Shown: positions 23,478 through 32,033 of the stretch, piece by piece
How the letters are laid out: every line of letters begins with the position of its first letter
Numbering within the stretch: position 1 is the first letter of the stretch
Assembly (NCBI RefSeq): GCF_040499845.1
Contig: NZ_CP159342.1
Location: 434,001-498,000 of the forward strand
Source: Micromonospora sp. CCTCC AA 2012012
GTDB lineage: Bacteria > Actinomycetota > Actinomycetes > Mycobacteriales > Micromonosporaceae
Direction of reading: 5' to 3'
Length of the DNA stretch: 64,000 nt
Translations under genes and position numbers: made by a program
Notes under the pieces: generated by a model
Database searches by the model: none
What the model saw: only the letters and a program-made list of their open reading frames with translations
Told to the model about the DNA's origin: nothing

Positions 23478-24428
23478 ATGGCCACCACCGCCACCACCTC
23501 CCTGCCGGGCCGGCGTCGGCGTACGCCGCTGGCCCGGCGGGAGGCCCGCTGGGCGTACCTGTTCCTGGCGCCGTGGATCGTCGGGTTCCTGCTCTTCCAG
23601 GCCGGCCCGATGATCGCCAGCGCGTGGCTCAGCCTCACCGAGTACGACGTGATCAACGCGCCCCGGTACACCGGCCTGGACAACTACCGGCAGTTGATGA
23701 GCGACCCGCAGGTGGCCCGCAGCCTCGGCAACACCGTCTACTACACGGCGCTGCACGTGCCGCTGGTGATGGCCATCTCGCTCGGCCTGGCGCTGCTGCT
23801 CAAGCGGGTCGGCCGGCTCCAGGGCTTCTTCCGGACCGTCTTCTACCTGCCGGTGATGACCCCGGCGGTGGCCGTCGGCATCCTGTTCCTGCTGCTGCTC
23901 AACACCCAGGACGGCCTGATCAACCGGGCGCTGGGCCTGGTCGGGATCGACGGGCCGAGCTGGACCACCGACCCGGACTGGGTGCTGCCCGGCATCGTGC
24001 TGATGAGCCTCTGGAGCCTCGGCTCCACCGTCATCATCTATCTGGCCGCGTTGCAGAACGTGCCCCGGGACCTGTACGAGGCCGCCGACCTGGACGGGGC
24101 CGGCGGCTGGGCCCGGTTCCGGCACGTGACCCTGCCGATGATCTCCGGATCGCTCTTCTTCACGCTGATCGTCAACACCATCGCGTCGCTGCAGATGTTC
24201 ACCGAGGTCTACACCATGTACTTCGGCAACCGGCAGACCGCCGGATCCTTCAACAGCGACGCGGCATCGTTCTACGTGATCCATTTGTTCCAGGAAGCGT
24301 TCCAGTTCCTGCACATGGGCTTCGCCTCGGCGATGGCCTGGCTGCTCTTCGTGATCATCCTGGTGATCACCCTGGTGCAGGTGAAACTCAGCAACCGGTT
24401 CGTGTACTACGAGGGGGAGGACCAATGA
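23478..24428 (+). CDS. ABC transporter permease, MalF/UgpA type
   Basis: 316-residue inner-membrane permease of the binding-protein-dependent sugar importers. Six hydrophobic helices are visible, with the EAA loop that contacts the ATPase as LYEAADLDGAGGWARFRHVTLPMISGSL around residues 200-225. It is 9 bases downstream of the binding-protein gene. Its stop codon overlaps the start of a 54-codon ORF (ATGA at 24425-24428). No ATPase gene is in the operon; in actinomycetes such importers usually share an MsiK-type ATPase encoded elsewhere. Confidence 0.92.
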   Translation: MATTATTSLPGRRRRTPLARREARWAYLFLAPWIVGFLLFQAGPMIASAWLSLTEYDVINAPRYTGLDNYRQLMSDPQVARSLGNTVYYTALHVPLVMAISLGLALLLKRVGRLQGFFRTVFYLPVMTPAVAVGILFLLLLNTQDGLINRALGLVGIDGPSWTTDPDWVLPGIVLMSLWSLGSTVIIYLAALQNVPRDLYEAADLDGAGGWARFRHVTLPMISGSLFFTLIVNTIASLQMFTEVYTMYFGNRQTAGSFNSDAASFYVIHLFQEAFQFLHMGFASAMAWLLFVIILVITLVQVKLSNRFVYYEGEDQ

Positions 24429-24589
24429 GCGAGGCGTACCACGGCCTGGCCAACAGCCGGCGGACCCGGCTGGGCGCGGACTGGCAGCCGCACCAGCTGG
24501 AGGCCCGGGAGTACCCGGTGACCGACGGGCCGGTGGCGAACGACCGGCGGTCCCGGGCGGAGGAGGACTCCGAGGGCGTCACGCCATGA
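24425..24589 (+). CDS. Small 54-residue protein between the two permease genes (unknown)
   Basis: Not a family I recognise. The ORF starts at an ATG overlapping the first permease's stop and ends in a TGA that overlaps the second permease's ATG, so it is translationally coupled on both sides. The third codon position is G or C in 53 of 54 codons, as expected for real coding sequence here. The product (MSEAYHGLANSRRTRLG...) is hydrophilic, acidic at the end, with no membrane segment or signal peptide. It may be a small accessory protein of the importer, or a spacer cistron that keeps translation continuous. Confidence 0.65.
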   Translation: MSEAYHGLANSRRTRLGADWQPHQLEAREYPVTDGPVANDRRSRAEEDSEGVTP

Positions 24590-25509
24590 GCACCACGGTC
24601 GACCCGGGCGCCGTCACCGCCGTACCCCTGGACGGGGCGGCGGGGGCGGCGGCCCGGCGGCCGCCGGCGGCGGAGGCCGGGCGACCGCGCTGGCAGCGGG
24701 TGCTCTTCGTGGTCACCCTGGTCGGCGCGGCGGTGATCTTCATGCTGCCGTTCGTCTGGCTGGTCAGCGCCTCGCTGCGCCCCCGGGAGTACGTCTTCGC
24801 CCCCGGCTTCCTGCCGACGCCCTTCGCGCCGGGAAACTACGCCGCGGCGTGGCACGCCGTGCCGATGCTCACCTGGCTGTTCAACAGCGTGGTGGTCGGG
24901 GTGGCCGCCGCGGCCACGGCGACCATCTCCAGCGCCTGGGTGGCCTTCGGCTTCGCCTACTTCCGCTTCCCCGGCCGCAACCTGCTCTTCGGCCTGGTGC
25001 TCGCCACCATGATGCTGCCGTTCGCGGTCACCATGATCCCGACCTACCTGATCTGGTCGAAGCTCGGGCTGACCGACACCCAGGTGCCGCTCTGGGCCGG
25101 CAACCTCTTCGGCTCGGCCTTCTACATCTTCCTGTTGCGGCAGTTCCTGCTCTCGTTGCCCCGGGAATACTTCGAGGCCGCCCGGGTGGACGGGGCCAGC
25201 TATCCGCAGCTGTTCTGGAAGATGGCCTTCCCGCTGATCCGCCCCGCCCTGCTGGTGGCGTTCGTCTTCGAGTTCAAGGCGAGCTGGACGGACCTGCTCA
25301 AGCCACTGATCTATCTGCGCAACGAGCAGCTCTACACCCTGCCGCGCGGGCTGAAGGTGGTGCTCGACCGGTTCGGCTACGGCGGCGAGCAGCAGTGGGA
25401 GGTCGTCCTGGCCGGCAGCGTGCTCGCCACCGTACCGATGATCATTCTGTTCTTCCTGGCCCAGCGGCACTTCGTCGAGGGCATCGCCACCACCGGCCGC
25501 AAGGGCTGA
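24586..25509 (+). CDS. ABC transporter permease, MalG/UgpE type
   Basis: 307-residue second permease of the sugar importer. After a disordered Pro/Ala-rich N-terminus of about 35 residues come six membrane helices. The EAA loop reads EYFEAARVDGASYPQLFWKMAFPLIRPAL around residues 195-222, and the protein ends with the usual QRHFVEGIATTGRKG. ATG 24586 overlaps the stop of the small ORF before it. The binding protein and the other permease make up the rest of the importer. Confidence 0.92.
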   Translation: MSTTVDPGAVTAVPLDGAAGAAARRPPAAEAGRPRWQRVLFVVTLVGAAVIFMLPFVWLVSASLRPREYVFAPGFLPTPFAPGNYAAAWHAVPMLTWLFNSVVVGVAAAATATISSAWVAFGFAYFRFPGRNLLFGLVLATMMLPFAVTMIPTYLIWSKLGLTDTQVPLWAGNLFGSAFYIFLLRQFLLSLPREYFEAARVDGASYPQLFWKMAFPLIRPALLVAFVFEFKASWTDLLKPLIYLRNEQLYTLPRGLKVVLDRFGYGGEQQWEVVLAGSVLATVPMIILFFLAQRHFVEGIATTGRKG

Positions 25510-25523
25510 GTGGCGGGGGTGAC

Positions 25524-25529
25524 TAGGCT
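25524..25529 (+). promoter_or_regulatory. -10 element of the methyltransferase gene (leaderless)
   Basis: TAGGCT ending 7 bases before GTG 25537. This is the reason for starting the methyltransferase at 25537 rather than at 25510. Confidence 0.5.
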
Positions 25530-25536
25530 CGGCGGC

Positions 25537-26268
25537 GTGGAGCAGACCAGAACGCTGACCCCCCGTACCGCCGTCATCTGGGCGGTCCTGGCGGCCGAGC
25601 TGGACCGCCGGGCCGGCGACCGGCTCACCGTGCTCGACGTCGGCGGCGGCACCGGCGGCTTCGCCGTCCCGATCGCCGAGGCCGGCCACCGGGTCACCGT
25701 GGTCGACGCCAGCCCCGACGCGCTCGCCGCGCTGACCCGCCGGGCCGCCGAGGCCGGTGTCGCCGACCGGGTACGCGCCCTGCAGGGCGACGGCGACGCG
25801 CTCGCCGGGCTGGTCGAGCCGGGCACCGTCGACCTGGTGCTCTGCCACTCCGTCCTGGAGGTCGTCGACGACCCCGCCCCGGTGGTGGCCGCACTCGTCG
25901 CCGCGCTGCGCCCCGGCGGCGCGGCCAGCGTCCTGGTCGCCGGGCGGGCCGCCGCCGTGCTCGGCCGGGCCATGAACGGCCACCTCGACACCGCCGCCGC
26001 GCTCGCCGCCGACCCGCACGGCAGCGCCGGGCCGCGGGACACCCTGCGCCGCCGCTACGACGCCACCGACGCCGCCGCGCTGCTCGGCGACGCCGGACTC
26101 ACCGTCGAGGAGATCCACGGCGTACGCGTCCTCGCCGACCTGCTCCCCGCCGCCGTGGCGGACGGTCAGCAGCCCGCCCTGGTCGAGCTGGAGCGGGCCC
26201 TGGCCGCCCGGTCGCCGTACCGGGACCTCGCCGCCCAGCTGCACCTGTTCGCCCGCCGACCGGCATGA
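25537..26268 (+). CDS. Class I SAM-dependent methyltransferase
   Basis: 243-residue methyltransferase with the Rossmann SAM-binding motif LTVLDVGGGTGGFAVPIAEAG near residues 28-48, acidic loop VVDASPDAL, and DLVLCHSVLEVVDD as motif II/III. The C-terminal region resembles CmoA/SmtA-like proteins common in actinomycetes (RRRYDATDAAALLGDAGLTVEEIHGVRV). GTG 25537 fits the leaderless promoter; a GTG at 25510 would add nine residues. Its stop overlaps the phosphodiesterase ATG (ATGA), so the two are co-translated. The methyl acceptor is unknown. Confidence 0.82.
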   Translation: MEQTRTLTPRTAVIWAVLAAELDRRAGDRLTVLDVGGGTGGFAVPIAEAGHRVTVVDASPDALAALTRRAAEAGVADRVRALQGDGDALAGLVEPGTVDLVLCHSVLEVVDDPAPVVAALVAALRPGGAASVLVAGRAAAVLGRAMNGHLDTAAALAADPHGSAGPRDTLRRRYDATDAAALLGDAGLTVEEIHGVRVLADLLPAAVADGQQPALVELERALAARSPYRDLAAQLHLFARRPA

Positions 26269-27428
26269 CCGGCCCGGCGGTGGGGCCGCTCGACCCGGTG
26301 GCCCCGGCCTACGGCGGGGGCAGCCTCGCCGACGTGCTGCCCAGCGCCCTCGCGGTGCTCGGGGTGCCCGGCGCGGTCGACCTGCTCGACCTGCGCCCCC
26401 GGCTGGCCGGGGTACGCCGGATCGCCGTGCTGCTGGTCGACGGGCTCGGCTGGCACCAGATCCCCACCGCCGCCCCGTACGCCCCGACCCTCGCCGGGCT
26501 GACCGCCGCGGTCGGGGTTCCGCTCACCTCCGGCTTCCCCTCCACCACCCCGACCAGCCTGGTCAGCCTCGGCACCGGCAGCGCCCCCGGCGGGCACGGC
26601 GTGCTCGGCTTCAAGGTCCGGGTCCCCGGCACCGACCGGGTGCTCAGCCACATCGAGTGGAGCGGCGACCCGGATCCGCTGACCTGGCAGCCCGTCCCCA
26701 CCCAGTACGAGCGGGCCCGCGCGGCCGGCGTCGCGGTGACCGTGGTCAGCCGCCCCGAGTACGCCGGCAGCGGCCTCACCCTCGCCGCCAACCGGGGCGG
26801 CGACTACCGCGGCGCGGCCGACGTGGACGCCCTCGCCACCCGGATGCTCACCGCCCTGGCGGCCGGCGCCGGGCCCACCCTGGTCTCCGGCTACCACCCC
26901 GACCTGGACCGGCACGGCCACCTCAGCGGCGTCGACTCGGCCCCCTGGCGGCTCGCCGCCGCCGAGGTGGACGGGCTGCTCGCCCGGCTGGTCGACGGGC
27001 TGCCGCCCGACGCCGCGCTGCTGGTGACCGCCGACCACGGCCAGCTCGACGTGCCGGCGGGGCACCGCGTCGACTTCGACACCGACCCCCGGTTGCGGGC
27101 CGGGGTGCGGGTGCTCGCCGGCGAGCCCCGGGTCCGCTACCTGCACGTCGCGCCCGGGGCGACGGCCGACGTGGTGGCGGCCTGGTCCGAGGTGCTGGGC
27201 GACGCGGCCCGGGTCACCACCCGCGACGAGCTGGTGGCGGCCGGCTGGTTCGGGCCGGTGCCGGAGGAGCACCTGCGCCGGATCGGCGACGTGGTGGCGG
27301 TCTGCCGGGGCACCCACGCGGTGGTGGCCACCCGCTCCGAGCATCCGATCGAGTCCCGGCTGGTCGCCTACCACGGCGCGGACACCGCCACCGAGATGAC
27401 GATCCCGCTGCTGGTCGTGCGGGGCTGA
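26265..27428 (+). CDS. Alkaline phosphatase/nucleotide pyrophosphatase-superfamily hydrolase
   Basis: 387-residue metal-dependent phosphodiesterase of the type I phosphodiesterase/nucleotide pyrophosphatase group. Metal and nucleophile motifs are AVLLVDGLGWHQI (first Asp), SGFPSTTPTSLVSLGTG (nucleophile Thr), YHPDLDRHGHLSG and TADHGQLDV (metal ligands). There is no signal peptide, so it probably works in the cytoplasm. The GVLGFKVRVPGTD segment is typical of the actinobacterial branch. It overlaps the methyltransferase by 4 bases. The natural substrate cannot be told. Confidence 0.85.
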   Translation: MTGPAVGPLDPVAPAYGGGSLADVLPSALAVLGVPGAVDLLDLRPRLAGVRRIAVLLVDGLGWHQIPTAAPYAPTLAGLTAAVGVPLTSGFPSTTPTSLVSLGTGSAPGGHGVLGFKVRVPGTDRVLSHIEWSGDPDPLTWQPVPTQYERARAAGVAVTVVSRPEYAGSGLTLAANRGGDYRGAADVDALATRMLTALAAGAGPTLVSGYHPDLDRHGHLSGVDSAPWRLAAAEVDGLLARLVDGLPPDAALLVTADHGQLDVPAGHRVDFDTDPRLRAGVRVLAGEPRVRYLHVAPGATADVVAAWSEVLGDAARVTTRDELVAAGWFGPVPEEHLRRIGDVVAVCRGTHAVVATRSEHPIESRLVAYHGADTATEMTIPLLVVRG

Positions 27429-27463
27429 CCGGCCGGGCCGCCGGTGGTGTCGGACCGGGCGGC

Positions 27464-27469
27464 TAGCCT
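27464..27469 (+). promoter_or_regulatory. -10 element of dinB (leaderless)
   Basis: TAGCCT ending 6 bases before ATG 27476. No SOS box is seen near it. Confidence 0.5.
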
Positions 27470-27475
27470 GCGGGG

Positions 27476-28738
27476 ATGGGCCGCAGCCAGTCGTTGCCCC
27501 GGGGTGGCGGTGATCCGCGCTTCGGGCCGGACGCCGACGACACCGGCTGCGCGATCCTGCACGTCGACATGGACGCCTTCTTCGCCTCCGTCGAGGTGCG
27601 GCGCCGGCCCGAGCTGCGGGGCAGACCCGTCGTGGTCGGTGGCATCGGCCCTCGCGGCGTGGTCAGCTCGGCCAGCTACGAGGCCCGCCGGTACGGCGTC
27701 CGCAGCGCCATGCCGACCGCGCGGGCCCGGGCGCTCTGCCCGCACGCCGTCTATCTGCCGCCCGACTTCAGCCAGTACTCGGCGGCCTCCCGCGCGGTGA
27801 TGCAGATCTTCCGCGACGTCACGCCGCTGGTCGAGCCGCTCTCCCTGGACGAGGCCTTCCTCGACGTGGCCGGTGCCCGCCGGCTCTTCGGCCCGCCGGC
27901 CGGGATCGCCCGGCTGATCCGTCGCCGGGTCGCCGAGGAGCAGGGGCTGACCTGCTCGGTGGGGGTGGCGTCGAGCAAGTTCGTGGCGAAGCTCGGCTCC
28001 ACCCGCGCCAAGCCCGACGGCCTGCTGGTGGTGCCGACCGCCCGGGTGCTCGACTTCCTGCACCCGCTGCCGGTGGCGGCGCTGTGGGGCGTGGGGGAGC
28101 GGTCGGCCGAGACGCTGCGCCGGCTGGGCCTGAACACCGTCGGCGACCTGGCCGAGGCGCCCGTTGGCCTGCTCCGCCGCGCGGTCGGGGACGCCGCCGC
28201 CGGCCACCTGCACGAGCTGGCCTGGGGGCGGGACCCCCGTCGGGTCACCCCGGAACACGCCGAGAAGTCGATCGGCGCCGAGGTCACCTTCGACGTCGAC
28301 GTGGTCGACCCGCGGGAGATCCGCCGGGCGCTGCTAAGCCTCGCCGAGAAGGTGGGCGTCCGGCTGCGCCGGGCCGGTCAGGTCGGTCGGACGGTGTCGC
28401 TGAAGGTCCGGCTGGCCGACTTCCGCACGGTCAGCCGGTCCCGGACGCTTCCCGTGCCGACGGACACCGCGCGGGAGATGTTCGACACGGCCTGGGCGCT
28501 CTGGACCGCTCTCGACGCGACCGAGCCGATCCGTCTCGTCGGCGTACGCGCCGAGGGGCTCTCCGCGGCCGACGAGACGCCCCGGCAGCTCACCCTCGGC
28601 GCGCCCGAGCGCGGATGGCGGGAAGCGGAGGCCGCCGCGGACGCCGCCGCTGCCCGATTCGGGCGATCCGTCATAGGTCCGGCCAGTCTGCTCGGCAGGC
28701 GTGATCCGCGCCGGGACGAAAATCCGACCCGACCGTAG
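27476..28738 (+). CDS. dinB: DNA polymerase IV (Y-family translesion polymerase)
   Basis: 420-residue Y-family polymerase with all catalytic residues, unlike the ImuB at 16.2 kb: ILHVDMDAFFASVEVRRRPEL (first acid) and PLSLDEAFLDVAGARRLFG (second acids). The helix-hairpin-helix region (ALWGVGERSAETLRRLGLNTVGDLAEAP) and the little-finger domain follow. The last 40 residues are Ala-rich, ending in DENPTRP; no strong clamp motif stands out. The start is fixed by the leaderless promoter. It lies 47 bases after the phosphodiesterase gene. With ImuB and DnaE2 this window holds two separate translesion systems. Confidence 0.94.
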   Translation: MGRSQSLPRGGGDPRFGPDADDTGCAILHVDMDAFFASVEVRRRPELRGRPVVVGGIGPRGVVSSASYEARRYGVRSAMPTARARALCPHAVYLPPDFSQYSAASRAVMQIFRDVTPLVEPLSLDEAFLDVAGARRLFGPPAGIARLIRRRVAEEQGLTCSVGVASSKFVAKLGSTRAKPDGLLVVPTARVLDFLHPLPVAALWGVGERSAETLRRLGLNTVGDLAEAPVGLLRRAVGDAAAGHLHELAWGRDPRRVTPEHAEKSIGAEVTFDVDVVDPREIRRALLSLAEKVGVRLRRAGQVGRTVSLKVRLADFRTVSRSRTLPVPTDTAREMFDTAWALWTALDATEPIRLVGVRAEGLSAADETPRQLTLGAPERGWREAEAAADAAAARFGRSVIGPASLLGRRDPRRDENPTRP

Positions 28739-28771
28739 GTCGTCCCGCTTTCCGACGCGCGAGCCCCCTCG

Positions 28772-28777
28772 TAGACT
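28772..28777 (+). promoter_or_regulatory. -10 element of the DUF3040 gene
   Basis: TAGACT, predicting a transcript start near 28784 and a leader of about 70 bases before GTG 28854, which has its own GGGGAGGAG. Confidence 0.4.
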
Positions 28778-28853
28778 TGCGGGTAAGCAGCCGGTTGGCT
28801 GCCACGGTCTGTCGGTCCGACCGGGCCGACCAACGTGACCGGGGAGGAGTGCC

Positions 28854-29249
28854 GTGCCGCTCTCGGAGCACGAGCAGCGGCTGTTCGAGCAGATCGAGCG
28901 GTCGCTTGCCGAGGATCCCAAGTTCGCCTCGGCCGTTCGCGCCAGCGACCCGCGTTTCCACGCGCGGCGTCGCCTGCTCGTCGCTGCCGCCGTGGTCATT
29001 GCTGGTCTGGCCCTGTTGATCTATGGTGCCGTGATCAAGACGCCACCGCTGGCGGTGGCGGGTTTCGTCGTCATGCTGGCGTCACTGGGCTACGCCGTGC
29101 AGTCGCACCGCCGGTCCCAGTCACCCGACCTGCACGTGGTCGGGGGCACGACCAGCCGTCGCCGTCCCCGTGGTCGCGCGGGTCGGCGGGGGTCGTTCCT
29201 CGACCGGATGGAGGACCGTTGGCGGCAGCGCCCGGAGGGGCACCGCTGA
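28854..29249 (+). CDS. DUF3040 membrane protein
   Basis: 131-residue protein of the DUF3040 family, found next to division and cell-wall genes in many actinobacteria. It opens with the conserved PLSEHEQRLFEQIERSLAEDPKFA, has two membrane helices (about residues 42-60 and 65-82) and a basic cytoplasmic tail. GTG 28854 follows GGGGAGGAG with 4 bases between. No function is known for the family. It is convergent with the transglutaminase operon, across a hairpin and a 26-bp tandem repeat. Confidence 0.85.
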   Translation: MPLSEHEQRLFEQIERSLAEDPKFASAVRASDPRFHARRRLLVAAAVVIAGLALLIYGAVIKTPPLAVAGFVVMLASLGYAVQSHRRSQSPDLHVVGGTTSRRRPRGRAGRRGSFLDRMEDRWRQRPEGHR

Positions 29250-29278
29250 CCACGTTCCGTCCCTGACCCGGGTGACGC

Positions 29279-29325
29279 GGCGACGCGCCGCCGGAACACG
29301 CTCCGGCGGCCGTGGCCGCGTCGCC
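29279..29325. terminator. Bulged GC hairpin after the DUF3040 gene
   Basis: GGCGACGCG plus GCCGCCGG pair with CCGGCGGC and CGCGTCGCC around a 7-base bulge. There is no T-tract, but it lies 30 bases past the stop codon and is a plausible terminator. Confidence 0.5.
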
Positions 29326-29342
29326 ATGTCCTGATTTTCCGC

Positions 29343-29498
29343 CCGAGCCCGCCAGCCCGCCCGGTTGACCCGGACGCGCCAGCCCACCCGGTGCCCCGGA
29401 CGCGCCAGCCCACCTGGTGACCCGGACGCGCCAGTCCACCGGGTGCCCCGGACGCGCCAGCGCACCTGGTGACCCGGACCCGCCAGCCCGCCCGGTGA
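29343..29498. repeat. 26-bp tandem repeat between convergent genes
   Basis: Six units of CCCGGACGCGCCAGCCCACC plus CGGTGA/C with a few changes each; alternate units end in A and C. It fills most of the 312-bp space between the DUF3040 gene and the transglutaminase gene. Units abut directly, with no spacers. Confidence 0.88.
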
Positions 29499-29561
29499 TC
29501 CGGGCGCCCAGCGCAGCCCCCCCGCCCGCCGGGACGGGTCGGCGGGCGGGGGTCGGGCAGG

Positions 29562-32033
29562 TCAGCGCGCCGGGCGGCCGGCCAGGATCCGCCGTGGACT
29601 CCACCGCAGCAGGCGGCGGCGCAGCCGAGCGGAGGTGGTGACCAGGCCGGTCGACGTGTCGCTCAGCGCGGTCCGCCAGCGCAGCAGCACCGACGGGGGC
29701 AGCACCGCCGCCAGCAGCCGGGTACGCCGATCGGCCTGCCCGGCCAGTGCGCCGCGTACCGCGCGCAGCGCCGGGGGCAGCGCCTCGCCGCTGAGCGGAT
29801 CACGGGCGTAGCGGGCCCGTTCCTCGGCCCGACCGAGCAGCCGGACGGCGCTGCCCGCCTCGCCGTCGTCGGTCAGCGTCTCCCGGACCAGCCGGTCCGC
29901 CGTCGCCCGGGGCGTCTCCGTCCGGTCGACCCGCACCCGGAAGTCGACCAGCGTGTCCAGCAGCTCGTCCCAGGCGGCGTGCGCGTCGGCCCGGGCGCGG
30001 TCGGCGGTGACACCGACCGCCACCTCCCGAGCGCCGCCCGGCGTAGCGGCGTCGGCGTCCACGATCGTCGCCTTCGGTGGCGCGGACCGGCTCCCGCGAC
30101 GGCGGCGCAGCGCCGCCCGGCGCAGCGCCGGCACGGCGAGCAGCGCCAGCAGCGCCAGTACGCCGGCCGTCCACCACGGCCAGACCGGTGCCTGCTCGGC
30201 GGGCCCGGTGCCCTTGAGGCTCAGGCCGCTGTCGGTGTCCCGGTCGGCGGCGTCCGGCCCGTTCGGACCGGCCGACGGGTCGACGCCGCCGGGGGCGCTG
30301 CTGCTGCCCGGCACAGGGGTGCTCTCCTCCGGCGCGTCGGTGTCCGGGGCCCAGGCCGACCGGACCGAACCCGGCACGTACCCGGCCGGGGTGGCGTCGA
30401 ACGGCACCCAGCCGATCCCACCGAACCAGACCTCGGTCCAGGCGTGCAGGTTCCGGTTGGTCAGCACGTACGTGCCGCCGTCGGCACCACCGCCGCCGTT
30501 GGTGAAGCCGAACGCCACCCGGGCCGGGATGCCGGCCTGCCGGACCAGCCAGGCCATCGCGGCGGCGTACTGCTGGCAGAAGCCGACCTTGCTGGCGAGG
30601 AAGTCGGTGATGTCCGCGCCGCTGGTGCCGCCCTTCGTGGCGAGCGAGTAGGAGAAGCCGTTCTCCACCGAGAAGTAGTCGTAGATCGCGCGGACCTTGT
30701 CGTAGTCGTTCTGCTTGCCCCGGACCAGCTGCGTGACCAGCGCGTCGACCTTCGGCACCGGCGGCGTCCAGACCTGCTGGCGCAGCACCGGGTCGTCGGC
30801 GGACATCGAGGGCGCCGCCCGCAACGCCGCCGGACTGTACGTCGAGCGGACGTAGTCGAACGAGTAGCGCCTGCCCCGCGAACTCTCCCCGTTGGAGAAG
30901 ACCAGTTGCAGGTTCGGGTCGTACAACCACCTGCTGTTCAGGCCCTCGGTCTTCACCGGCTCGGCGAAGACCGGCAGCAGGGGCATGTTGAGGTTCTTCG
31001 TCACCTCCACCGTCGCCCGGTAGCGCTGCCGTTCCACGCCCCGGCCCCCGCGCTCGGTCGGGTCGGGCAGGTTACGACCGACCGGCCGGCCGCTGGGCAC
31101 CCGGGTCCGGAAACCGTCCGGCCGCAGCTCGTCGGCCACCCCGAAGCGCAGATAGAACGGCGACGGCTCGTTGGTCCTGACCTTGACCAGGTCGGCCGAC
31201 ACGGACTGGTTCAACTGGCCGCTCAGCGCGGCGAAGAGGTCGATCCGCCCCGGGCTGCCGCCCAGGCCCGGCCGGCCGTTCCCGTTGCCCGTCCCGGCCC
31301 CGGCGGTGGCCAGCAGGCCACCGGTCATCCCCGGTACGGCCAGCGGCAGCGCCACCGCCAGCGCGACACCCAGGACGGTCAGCCGCCGGCCCGCCGCGGC
31401 CAACGGGGAGGCCTCCCAGACGTCGACGTCGCGGCCCTCCCCGGTGAACCGGCGGCCGAACCGGCGCACCCGGTCGACGTTGTCGGTCACCAGGAGCCAG
31501 AGGTAGCCGCAGGCGCCCACCACGAACGGCGTCGCCGGGACACTGTCCACGTAGATCGCGACCGGCACGGAGTAGATCGCCAGCATCGGCAGGCCGGCCA
31601 GGGCCGGGCGGCGCAGCCCCACGCTGAGCACGTCGACCAGCACCGCCACCGAAGCGATCCCGAGCACGCTCAGGAAGAGCAGCGAGTCGACGTCCGGCAC
31701 CTTCACCCCGTACGTCCGCATGTCCTGCACCGACTGGCCGAGCAGCTCGCCGAAGTGGGCGAAGGTGCCCGGGGTGGGCAGGAAGCCGAGCAGCTCGGCG
31801 CCGCTCGGGAAGACCCAGGTCAGCGCGAGCAGCCCGCCGGCGAGCATGGCCAGGACCTGGCCCCACAGCGGGCTGCGGACCAGCCGGCTCAGCGCCGCCG
31901 CGCCGGCCACCACGGCCACCGCGATCGCCGCCTCGACCAGCCAGGTCCAGCGCTGGAAGATGGCCGACAGCGGCGCCGCCGCCAGCAGGGTCGCCGCGGC
32001 GGCGACGAAGCCGAGGTTACGGGCTGCGGTCAC
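29562..32033 (-). CDS. Transglutaminase-domain membrane protein (DUF3488/TgpA type)
   Basis: 823 residues. The N-terminal 215 or so residues hold about six membrane helices (DUF3488), followed by an extracytoplasmic region and a transglutaminase-like domain with the catalytic triad C486 (VGFCQQYAAAM), H530 (NRNLHAWTEVWF) and D546 (GWVPFDATP). After a disordered stretch and one more membrane helix comes a cytoplasmic tail. GTG 32033 overlaps the DUF58 stop (GTGA). MoxR, DUF58 and transglutaminase genes form a widespread module; MoxR-type ATPases are thought to act as chaperones, and the transglutaminase fold may be a cell-surface protease or crosslinking enzyme. Confidence 0.88.
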   Translation of the reverse strand: MTAARNLGFVAAAATLLAAAPLSAIFQRWTWLVEAAIAVAVVAGAAALSRLVRSPLWGQVLAMLAGGLLALTWVFPSGAELLGFLPTPGTFAHFGELLGQSVQDMRTYGVKVPDVDSLLFLSVLGIASVAVLVDVLSVGLRRPALAGLPMLAIYSVPVAIYVDSVPATPFVVGACGYLWLLVTDNVDRVRRFGRRFTGEGRDVDVWEASPLAAAGRRLTVLGVALAVALPLAVPGMTGGLLATAGAGTGNGNGRPGLGGSPGRIDLFAALSGQLNQSVSADLVKVRTNEPSPFYLRFGVADELRPDGFRTRVPSGRPVGRNLPDPTERGGRGVERQRYRATVEVTKNLNMPLLPVFAEPVKTEGLNSRWLYDPNLQLVFSNGESSRGRRYSFDYVRSTYSPAALRAAPSMSADDPVLRQQVWTPPVPKVDALVTQLVRGKQNDYDKVRAIYDYFSVENGFSYSLATKGGTSGADITDFLASKVGFCQQYAAAMAWLVRQAGIPARVAFGFTNGGGGADGGTYVLTNRNLHAWTEVWFGGIGWVPFDATPAGYVPGSVRSAWAPDTDAPEESTPVPGSSSAPGGVDPSAGPNGPDAADRDTDSGLSLKGTGPAEQAPVWPWWTAGVLALLALLAVPALRRAALRRRRGSRSAPPKATIVDADAATPGGAREVAVGVTADRARADAHAAWDELLDTLVDFRVRVDRTETPRATADRLVRETLTDDGEAGSAVRLLGRAEERARYARDPLSGEALPPALRAVRGALAGQADRRTRLLAAVLPPSVLLRWRTALSDTSTGLVTTSARLRRRLLRWSPRRILAGRPAR

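Noticed and set aside
29343..29498. Regular repeats that could suggest a CRISPR array
   Set aside because: Units touch each other without spacers and no cas genes are nearby; it is a plain tandem repeat.
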